DNA from: RPQJ01 sp963823535
Lineage (GTDB): Bacteria > Pseudomonadota > Gammaproteobacteria > Steroidobacterales > Steroidobacteraceae
Assembly: GCA_963823535.1 (NCBI GenBank)
Contig: CAWGLZ010000005.1
Span: forward strand, 186,001 to 250,000
Reading direction: 5' to 3'
Length of the DNA: 64,000 bases
The notes under the pieces are model-generated. The model saw only the letters and a list, made by a program, of their open reading frames with translations, was not told the origin of the DNA and ran no database searches. Of the stretch, positions 16,129 through 22,941 are shown in pieces (within the stretch, counting starts at the first letter, position 1; each line of letters opens with the position of its first letter). The position numbers and the translations under genes are program-made.

Positions 16129-16277
16129 CAGCATCAAGAGAGGGGCTGACGCCCCGGCCAACCTGCCTACCCGGGCAAGGTGGCGCGCGCCGCGAGGCGC
16201 AGATGCGGCCGGAAGGCAACGAAGCGGGTGAAAGCTATCGAACCCTCCGGCGCTCGAATCGTGGCCCGGAGGGTTTT
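16129..16277 (+). promoter_or_regulatory. Riboswitch-like structured leader, S-box (SAM-I)-like core with reduced P2
   Basis: Seen: a closing stem GCATC (16131-16135) with GATGC (16202-16206); a hairpin GGGGC-TGAC-GCCCC (16142-16155); an ACC..GCC/GGC..GGT stem (16161-16181) with an AA internal loop; and a GC-rich hairpin (about 16182-16200). The order AUCAAGAGAGG, CCCCGGC-AACC-UGCC, AAGGUG strongly recalls SAM-I leaders, in which the GGCAACC and AAGGUGC segments flank P3. The P2b/kink-turn arm of canonical SAM-I is missing and GGCAACC has an extra C. Downstream, CCGGAAGG (16209-16216) can pair with CCTCCGG (16244-16250) in the terminator 5' arm, giving an antiterminator. A ligand is not established. 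Confidence 0.55.
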
Positions 16278-16278
16278 T
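16241..16278 (+). terminator. Intrinsic terminator at the end of the leader RNA
   Basis: AACCCTCCGG (16241-16250) pairs perfectly with CCGGAGGGTT (16266-16275) over a 15-nt loop, followed by TTT. It is the only clear hairpin-plus-T-run terminator in the window. It lies between the leader promoter and the gene at 16364, the classical position for attenuation. Confidence 0.8.
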
Positions 16279-16363
16279 CGTTTCAGCCTCCCGCCCGTCG
16301 CGCGCCGCTCGTTGGACCCCCGGTCAGGTCTGCAACGCCCCTCAGGGGCCTGGAGGTTTGACC

Positions 16364-16918
16364 ATGTCGCCCATGACGAACGCCCTGATCACTTACTGGC
16401 ACCGGCTGCCGGCGCACTCCCTGGCCGAACGGCGGCAACAGCTGACGCTGGCCTGCGACGGCGTGCGGACCGGGCACCTGCCACCGCAGGCGCTCGTGCC
16501 CTTTGCGCTCGGAGACGTCGACGACGAGATCGTCCGGCGGGCCACGCTCGGGTACGTCGAAGCGAGGCCGGAGGCGACAGCGGACGATGTCCGCGTGTGC
16601 GCGGAGGACGCCTGCGAGTGGATCCGCCGCGATCTGGTGCTCAACCGGGGCGCGGTCTTCGCGGCGCTGCTAGAGACGGGCGATGCGACCGTGCTCCAGC
16701 GGCTCGCCTCGCAGCGACTGGTGCTGACCGTCGAGACGGTGGCGACGATTTGCCGCCTGCTCCCCGATCTGCCGGGTCGGGCCACTCTGCGCTTCCTGAT
16801 CGAGTGGCTGGAACTGCTTGAAGGGACGGGTGACCGGACGCTGCGCCGACAGCGCGACCTGATCTCGGCGTCACTCGACGCACGGTCGCCGGGCGTTGCG
16901 AAGCTGGCGGCGGCTTGA
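16364..16918 (+). CDS. Alpha-helical protein of unknown function behind the attenuated leader
   Basis: Seen: 184 residues, soluble, mostly alpha-helical, with repeated helix-turn-helix-like units (ALGDVDDEIVRRATLGYVEA, LLETGDATVLQRLAS, LLPDLPGRATLRFLIEWLEL) that suggest HEAT-like repeats. No catalytic motif or signal peptide is visible and I do not recognise the family. The ATG at 16364 is 7 nt after TGGAGG; a TTG at 16358 is too close to that site. It is the only gene directly downstream of the leader RNA and terminator, so its expression is probably controlled by them. A 370-nt gap follows. Confidence 0.72.
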   Translation: MSPMTNALITYWHRLPAHSLAERRQQLTLACDGVRTGHLPPQALVPFALGDVDDEIVRRATLGYVEARPEATADDVRVCAEDACEWIRRDLVLNRGAVFAALLETGDATVLQRLASQRLVLTVETVATICRLLPDLPGRATLRFLIEWLELLEGTGDRTLRRQRDLISASLDARSPGVAKLAAA

Positions 16919-17008
16919 ACCCAGGCCGCCGGCCGGGACCCTGTACAGCCTCGGTCCAGTGTCGCGTGATTTTACATATTGCTGCATCGCATCGACAGAT
17001 TTCGTGCG

Positions 17009-17021
17009 CAAGAGAATGATT
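17009..17021 (-). promoter_or_regulatory. IHF-like binding site upstream of the sigma-54 promoter
   Basis: Read on the minus strand the site is AATCATTCTCTTG, matching the IHF consensus WATCAANNNNTTR at all but one defined position. An A/T tract follows at 17021-17034. It is about 20 nt upstream of the -24 element, a usual position for a DNA bend. Confidence 0.5.
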
Positions 17022-17040
17022 TAAATAATAAAAACGCCTC

Positions 17041-17056
17041 TGGCACAGCTCTTGCT
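17041..17056 (+). promoter_or_regulatory. Sigma-54 (-24/-12) promoter for the multicopper oxidase
   Basis: TGGCACAGCTCTTGCT matches the TGGCACG-N4-TTGCW consensus at every defined position but one, with exact 10-nt spacing between GG and GC. The predicted start point is about 17067, leaving a leader of about 220 nt. The activator is unknown. Confidence 0.7.
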
Positions 17057-17289
17057 CCGTGCGCTCCCGGGTGGTTTGCAAGCGGGGTTCCTCGACGACC
17101 GCCGCCGCGATCACCCGCCGTGGATGAAGGCTGTGGGGGGTTGACCGGGGCCGTCGCGATTCGAGGTGGCGGCCAGCGACAGAGATCGAGAATGCACCGG
17201 CATGTGTGCCCGGCATGCCGGCGACAAGCGGTCGCTCCGCATCGTCCTTCGTCTGTTGACGTCATGACAGGCAACAGGGAGATGCGACG

Positions 17290-19490
17290 ATGATCTCAAG
17301 AAGAACGTTCCTCAAGTACACGGGCGGAACGACGTTGACACTGTTTGCGACCGGGGTCGGCGGACTCCGGCGGGCGATTGCCGACGCCTTGCAGGGCGGC
17401 ACGCTCCACCCCGCGGACATCCCGAAATTCGTGACGCCGATGCTGATCCCGCCGGTGATGCCGAAGGCCGGCGCAATCAAGCTAAGGGGCAGCAAGAACG
17501 CCGACTACTACGAAATCTCCGTCAGGCAGTTCGCGCAGCAGATACTTCCTTTGCCGCTCGCCTCGACGACCGTCTGGGGCTACGGCGCCGTCAATGGCGC
17601 GGGCAGCCGGAACGCGCTGCTGCTGCACAACGCACCGTCGCTCACCATCGAGGCGGACTGGGACCGTCCGGTCCGCGTCAAGTGGATAAACGAACTCGTC
17701 GATGCCGACGGCAACTACCTGCCGCACCTGCTGCCGGTCGATCCCACGCTGCACTGGGCCAACCCTGCGGGTGGCCAAATGGCCCGGGACACGCGGCCGA
17801 CGTTTACCGAGACCCCAGGTCGTACACCGGCCCCGTGCCGATGGTCACGCACGTCCACGGCGCGGTGGGCGTCGCGGACGACAGCGACGGCTATGCCGAG
17901 GCGTGGTACCTGCCGGCAGCCGGCAACATTCCCGCGGACTACGCGACCAGGGGCACGTGGTACGACTTCTTCGCCGGCAAGGCGCTGGCGAGCTATGGCG
18001 AAACCTGGGGCCCGGGCTACGCGACCTTCGAGTATCCGAACCTGAACCGGGCCTCGACGATCTGGTATCACGACCACACGCTGGGCATGACCCGTCTCAA
18101 CGTGTACGCGGGGCCCGCGGGTTTCTACATCATCAGAGGCGGTCCCGCCGGCGATGGTGCCGTGCTGGACGTCCGCTCCGGCAAGCCGGCCGTGTTGCCC
18201 GGTCCCGCGCCCAGGGACGGCGACAAGTTCCCGCCGAACAAGACCTACTACGAAATCCCGATCGCGATCCAGGACCGCTCCTTCAACTCCGACGGATCGC
18301 TGTTCTACCCTGACACGCGCGAGTTTTTCGACGGCATCGCAGGACCGTGGATCGGCAGCGCCGTCGGCGGGACCAATGATGAGAACGGCGAGCATGCCGC
18401 GCTGTTCTCGCCGATCTGGAACCCGGAGTTCTTCGGCAACGTCATCATGGTCAACGGCAACACCTGGCCGTTCCAGGTGGTCGAGCAACGGCGCTACCGG
18501 CTACGTTTCCTGAACGGCTGCCAGTCGCGCTTCCTGATTCTCGACTTCAACCAGATGCCGGGCGTCGAGGTCTGGCAGGTCGGCAACGAGGGGGGCTTCC
18601 TCGCTGCGCCCGTGAACATCACCGCCAACCACGGCAACCGACTGCTCATGGGACTGGCCGAGCGTGCGGACGTCATCGTCGACTTCACGAACGTGCCCGT
18701 CGGCAACCACGTGCTCGCCAACGTCGGACCCGACGAACCCTACGGTGGCGGCGTGCCCGGCGTGGATTTCCCGGTGGCTGATCCCGCGACGACCGGACAG
18801 GTCATGGAGTTCTCAGTGGTGCCTGCCCTGGGGCCGGACAGTTCGACGCCCCCGCAGTTCCTGCAACTGCCGCCGGTCGCGCCGCTGCCGGTGGCCACCG
18901 GGGTGCGGAGGCTGGCGCTGATCGAGAAGATGGGCATGGGTGTGGATGGTGCCGGGAACATGACCGAGGGCCCGGTCGAGGCGTTGCTCGGCAGGATCAC
19001 GGCCGACGGATTGGTGAGCGCCGACCTGTGGATGGACGAGATCACCGAGAACCCGGCGGTCGGCTCGACCGAGATCTGGGAGATGTACAACACCACCGGG
19101 GACGCGCACCCCATGCACGTCCACGAAGTCGTCTTCGAGGTCCTCAACCGCGAGGGCCTGATGCTCGACGGGGACGGCGAGGTCGCCCTTCCGGTCATGA
19201 CGGATGGAGTCGTGACGCCGCCGGAGCCCTGGGAGACGGGTTACAAGGACACCGTCATCGCCTACCCGGGCCAGGTGACCCGCATCCGCGCGCAGTTCAA
19301 CACTCCGGGTCAGTTCGTCTGGCACTGTCACATCGTCGAGCACGAGGACAACGAGATGATGCGACCGTACCGGATCGGTCCCGAGCAGCCGGGTCAGCCC
19401 ATGCCCATGCCGCACGGTGCGCAGGCTCGCCGGTCCACGGACGCAACGGAAGATCCCACCGCAAACGACGACGGCACAGCCGTCGCCTGA
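17290..19490 (+). CDS. Tat-exported multicopper oxidase with an apparent -1 frameshift
   Basis: Seen: two reading frames that together make one multicopper oxidase of about 733 residues, of the CotA/bilirubin oxidase type. The first (from ATG 17290, GGGAG upstream) begins with the twin-arginine leader SRRTFLK and runs to DTRPTFTETPG. The second continues SYTGPVPMVTHVHG. All four copper-binding segments are present: HVHG, WYHDHTLG, HPMHVHE and HCHIVEHEDNEMM. One added G in CCAGGTCG near 17818 would restore the frame. The gene is therefore either a recent pseudogene or carries a sequence error. Known: such enzymes oxidise metals, phenolics or bilirubin in the periplasm using oxygen. The receiver gene follows after 14 nt. 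Confidence 0.85.
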
Positions 19491-19504
19491 CGGAGGAATG
19501 CACC

Positions 19505-20644
19505 ATGTCAGCCATTCATCAGGAGATCGCTGTTACCCGGCCACGTGCCCTGGTCGTGGACGATTCCAAGCTCGCCTGCTTCGTGCTCGGCCGCTCGCTC
19601 GAGCGACTGGGCTTCGACGTCGAGCTTGCCTATTCGGCCGAGCAGGGGCTCGCGGACGTCGCGCGCCTCCGGCCCGCCGTCGTGTTCATGGATCACCAGA
19701 TGTCCGGGATGTCGGGCATGGAAGCGGTCCGTGCGCTGCGCGGCAGCGAGGCATCCAGGGACCTGCCCGTCGTCATGTATACGTCGCAGGCCGGAGACGA
19801 CTTCGTGGCCGAAGCGCGCGAGGCGGGTGCCAACGGAGTGCTCGCCAAGCACGGCGAGCGATCGAGGCTCAGTGCCCTGCTGCGGGAACTCGGGCTCCCG
19901 TGCCAGGGTGACGAGTCCGCGCGGCCTGGGATCGCGGCGGCGGCCGCCGGGTCCGCGAGCCTGCGATCGAACGTCGGCGGGGCGACACTGCACGGTGTCG
20001 GTCGATCGTCGCCGGCTGCGAGGTCGCTCGTCGAACGGCTGGAGCCAGTGCTGCGTGAACAGCGCGAGCAGATCCGCACCGAGTTGCTCGCTGAGTTCGC
20101 ATTGCTCGAGAACGGGCAGGAGAGCATCCGACGCCAGGTCCTGCGGCGGGTCGACGAGCAGACGCATGCCATGGCACGGCGGCTCGAGCGCGAATTGCTC
20201 GAGCGAGACCAGGACTGGCTCGATGCACGGCGTGGCGCGACTCGGCAGCGCCTGGCATTGGCGGCATCCCTGTTGCTGCCGATGGCGGTACTCGGCGCGA
20301 TGGTGGCCGCGCTGTTCGGCGACGTAGACCGCCTGCAGGGGTCGCTGGACGGCCTGCGGTCCGCCATGGTCGCCGAGGCAACGGCCACCCGGACCGCGAC
20401 GGCGGCGGGGACGCGGCTGCTGCAGCGGACGGAGCAGACGGCCTCGACCCTCGATCGCATCGAGCAGCGGCTGACGGAGTTGCCGGCGACACTCGTGACG
20501 AGCGGCGCGGTCCCTGTCGCGTTCTGCCTGTACCCCGACGGAACGGGCAGCTATGTGCTCGAGGGGGTTCAGTCGGGTGACCGATGCGCCTCGGCTGCCG
20601 CGATTCCCGGCGTGCAGCGGGTGGCCGCCCTGTCCGCGCGTTGA
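19505..20644 (+). CDS. Receiver domain protein tethered to the membrane by a C-terminal helix
   Basis: Seen: 379 residues. Residues 13-130 form a CheY-like receiver with acidic pair Asp19-Asp20, phospho-acceptor Asp63 (FMDHQMSGMSG), Thr93 and Lys115. Residues 160-245 are a charged coiled coil (EQREQIRTELLAEF, RRLERELLERDQDWL). A single hydrophobic helix follows (about 248-270, LALAASLLLPMAVLGAMVAA), then a second Thr/Ala-rich helical segment and a small C-terminal domain with two Cys. No output domain or histidine kinase is adjacent. The ATG has GGAGGA upstream and lies 14 nt after the oxidase, so the pair probably shares the sigma-54 promoter. Function is unknown; a membrane-localised phospho-signal sink is one possibility. 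Confidence 0.85.
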   Translation: MSAIHQEIAVTRPRALVVDDSKLACFVLGRSLERLGFDVELAYSAEQGLADVARLRPAVVFMDHQMSGMSGMEAVRALRGSEASRDLPVVMYTSQAGDDFVAEAREAGANGVLAKHGERSRLSALLRELGLPCQGDESARPGIAAAAAGSASLRSNVGGATLHGVGRSSPAARSLVERLEPVLREQREQIRTELLAEFALLENGQESIRRQVLRRVDEQTHAMARRLERELLERDQDWLDARRGATRQRLALAASLLLPMAVLGAMVAALFGDVDRLQGSLDGLRSAMVAEATATRTATAAGTRLLQRTEQTASTLDRIEQRLTELPATLVTSGAVPVAFCLYPDGTGSYVLEGVQSGDRCASAAAIPGVQRVAALSAR

Positions 20645-20649
20645 CCCGA

Positions 20650-20698
20650 GGGGACGGCGTGACTGGTTGGGCCGTGCGCCGGCCGGTCACGCCGCCCC
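20650..20698. terminator. Long hairpin between convergent receiver and slt genes
   Basis: GGGG plus CGGCGTGAC (20650-20663, one bulged A) pairs with GTCACGCCG plus CCCC (20686-20698). The 22-nt interior contains a further GGCCG/CGGCC pairing. There is no T-run. The position, immediately after one stop and before the other, suits a bidirectional terminator. Confidence 0.5.
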
Positions 20699-20713
20699 GT
20701 CTTGCACCAGGGG

Positions 20714-22684
20714 CTAACCCTTGGGCTGCAACGACGCGTCGACGGCGGGCATGCGGATCGTGCCAAGCCAGCCCGAGACGTCGCGCGGCTTGCGATCCTC
20801 GAGCCACGCGAACACGACGGAGTGCCATACCACTCGCTGGACGTAGCTGCGCGTCTCGTTGTACGGAATGTTCTCGACCCAGATGTCGGTTTCGACCGGC
20901 GTCTCGGCGAGCCAGCGGCGGGCCGCGGCCGGGCCGGCGTTGTAGCCGGCAATGGCGAGCGGCAACTGGCCGGCAGCGCGATCGATCAGGCTCTTCAGGA
21001 ATGCCGAACCGAGCGGGACGTTGACCGAAGGGGTCAGCAATTCCACGCGCGAGGGATTCTGCAGGCCGTTCTTGCGGGCGGTCAGGCGCGCCGTGCTCGG
21101 CAGCAACTGCATCAGCCCCAGCGCCCCGGCGCTGGACGCGGCGTCGGCACGATAGAGGCTCTCCTGGCGGATGACGGCGTAGATGAGCGGTTCGGGCAGT
21201 CCGGTCGTCTGGGCGGCGCGCCGGACCTCGGGGTCGTAGGGCCGCGGATAGAGCAGGTCGTAGTCGTCGAAGATGCCCTCGCGCGCGGCGGCCGCGATCG
21301 CCTGGAGGTGCCAGCCCCAGCCCGAGGCGAGCCGCACGGCCTGCGCCCGTTCGGCTGTCGAGAGTGGCGCGAGGGCCGCGAGCCATTCCCGGTTCGCTTG
21401 CGCGTCGAGGTCGCACAGGATCAGTTCGCGCGTGCGCACGAACGGAAGCTGCGTCCGCAGCGATTCCATCACCGCATCGTCGCCGGGGACCGTTTCGACG
21501 GTCGGCGTGAATCGCTGGCCCAGCCGCGCGGCCGACAGTGTCGCGTACCAGTTGTCCGTGGGGACGATGGCCGCGTAGCCCGCGCGTGCCGTGTCGTCAT
21601 CGTCCAGTTGCTCGGCAGCGCGCGCCGCCCAGTAGCGCCAGCGATTCTGCGTGCGCAACGACTCCGGCATGACCGCGATGCCGCGCGCGACGCGTGCCCA
21701 GTCGCCGGCCCAGAGCGCTGCCCGCGCGTGCCATTCGTGTGCGCGCTCGTCGAAGTCGTCGGGATGCGCCAGCGCGAAGAAGTCCAGCGACCGGTTCGTC
21801 CGTCGCCAGGAGAGCGGGAGCGCGACGGCCAGCGCAAACGGGCTTGCCGCCCGGGCGTCGAGCCCGCGCGCCTGCGTGAACGCCGGATAGCGGTCGGCGG
21901 CTCCCTCGGGATCGCTGCGCGCATAGCGGGTCCAGCCGTCGAGCAGCGCAGCGGCTTCCACATCGCGTTCCGGCGTGGCGGTCAGCGCCTCGATCGACCG
22001 GCGCGGCTGCTCGATCAGCGCGGCCCACTGGTTGATCGGTGCGGCCTGCGCGTCGGGCAGCGAGCGGGCGAGATAGCGGGCGAGACCCGCCTCGCCCTCG
22101 GCGAGCGCCATCCGGGCTCGACGCAGCACGACCTCGTTGTCGAGCCGACCGCGCTGGCGCAGCCAGTCGAACGCCGGGTCGCAGGCATCCGGCAGGCTCT
22201 TCGGACTGAGGTAGGTCGACGTGATCGCCTCCTCGAGCCCGTCGGTGCGACCGAGGGCGACCCGGGCCGCCAGGGCATTGCAGCGTGCCGCCGACGAGTC
22301 GTCGACGTCCTCACGGTAGGCGTCGAGATACGCCGCCCAGGACTTGCGCTCTGCGAGCGACATCAGCCAGCTGCGGCGCAGCGAACGCGCGACGGGCGCG
22401 TCGCCGTGCTGCTGCAGGAAAGCCGTGATCTCGCCGGCTGCGGCCGGATCCTCGAGCCGCGACTGCAGGCGGGCGGCCTGCAGGTACGGATACAACGGGT
22501 AGTCCCGCAGCGCCCGGCTGTCCTCGATGGTTCCAGGCGGCGTTCGTCCCGCATCGGCGTACGCCGCCACGAACTCGCGGCGAGCGTCCGCGTAGGGGTC
22601 GGCCACCGCCTTCGTGGCGCCCCCGATCGACAGGGCAAAGAGCGGGACGGCGGCTGCGGCGATCCATCGGCGTGGGACGTTCAT
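20714..22684 (-). CDS. slt: Soluble lytic murein transglycosylase
   Basis: Seen: 656 residues with a signal peptide (MNVPRRWIAAAAVPLFALSI), a long alpha-helical superhelix region, and a C-terminal lysozyme-like SLT domain. The catalytic Glu508 is in IRQESLYRADAASSAGA, followed by GLMQLLPSTA and AGYNAGP. Known: Slt70-type enzymes cleave peptidoglycan between MurNAc and GlcNAc, forming 1,6-anhydro ends, in the periplasm. The start ATG at 22684 gives a proper signal peptide; the longer frame does not. A -10-like TACACT lies only 6 nt upstream of that ATG, so the message may be leaderless. Confidence 0.93.
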   Translation of the reverse strand: MNVPRRWIAAAAVPLFALSIGGATKAVADPYADARREFVAAYADAGRTPPGTIEDSRALRDYPLYPYLQAARLQSRLEDPAAAGEITAFLQQHGDAPVARSLRRSWLMSLAERKSWAAYLDAYREDVDDSSAARCNALAARVALGRTDGLEEAITSTYLSPKSLPDACDPAFDWLRQRGRLDNEVVLRRARMALAEGEAGLARYLARSLPDAQAAPINQWAALIEQPRRSIEALTATPERDVEAAALLDGWTRYARSDPEGAADRYPAFTQARGLDARAASPFALAVALPLSWRRTNRSLDFFALAHPDDFDERAHEWHARAALWAGDWARVARGIAVMPESLRTQNRWRYWAARAAEQLDDDDTARAGYAAIVPTDNWYATLSAARLGQRFTPTVETVPGDDAVMESLRTQLPFVRTRELILCDLDAQANREWLAALAPLSTAERAQAVRLASGWGWHLQAIAAAAREGIFDDYDLLYPRPYDPEVRRAAQTTGLPEPLIYAVIRQESLYRADAASSAGALGLMQLLPSTARLTARKNGLQNPSRVELLTPSVNVPLGSAFLKSLIDRAAGQLPLAIAGYNAGPAAARRWLAETPVETDIWVENIPYNETRSYVQRVVWHSVVFAWLEDRKPRDVSGWLGTIRMPAVDASLQPKG

Positions 22685-22690
22685 CCGCAA

Positions 22691-22696
22691 AGTGTA
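22691..22696 (-). promoter_or_regulatory. Possible -10 element for a leaderless slt message
   Basis: TACACT on the minus strand ends 6 nt before the slt ATG. There is no Shine-Dalgarno sequence between. A clear -35 was not found, so this is tentative. Confidence 0.3.
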
Positions 22697-22746
22697 GCGG
22701 CAAGGCACGGCGCCGTGCGTCGGTCGCAATGGCCCGTCGCTGCCCT

Positions 22747-22762
22747 TGGTTGAATACAACCA
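22747..22762. promoter_or_regulatory. Inverted-repeat operator candidate in the slt-fadB gap
   Basis: TGGTTGAATACAACCA is a perfect 6-bp inverted repeat around a 4-nt spacer, in an AT-rich patch of the 257-nt divergent region. Its form suits a TetR-type fatty-acid regulator controlling fadBA, but it does not match the PsrA or FabR motifs I know. Confidence 0.45.
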
Positions 22763-22941
22763 TATGATTTACGGATAAAAAATAGGCCTCCGTCGGCGTG
22801 CGAAGTCCCGCGCGCCGGGATCCCGGGATCGCGGCCGCGGCCGCGCCGGACGTCTCTCGGAAATTCCTGTTAACAATCTTGGTGCAGTGCCGCAAACTGC
22901 CCGGCAAGCCCGCGTGAATCCATACGAAGGGAGATGTCCTC

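Larger units (their letters stand above)
16919..17289. other. 371-nt intergenic region with sigma-54 promoter and long 5' untranslated region
   Basis: The first half is notably AT-rich for this genome (16970-17035) and holds an IHF-like site. A sigma-54 promoter follows at 17041. About 220 nt of G/C-rich untranslated leader then precede the multicopper oxidase ATG. An open frame through here (16979-17293) has no family features and atypical composition, so I do not call it. Confidence 0.7.

Noticed and set aside
16979..17293. 104-codon open frame before the multicopper oxidase
   Set aside because: It spans the sigma-54 promoter, has no ribosome binding site and no family features, and overlaps the true start of the oxidase.
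22880..22894. Sigma-54-like TGGTGC..GC upstream of fadB
   Set aside because: Spacing is 9 and the -12 part does not match TTGC.
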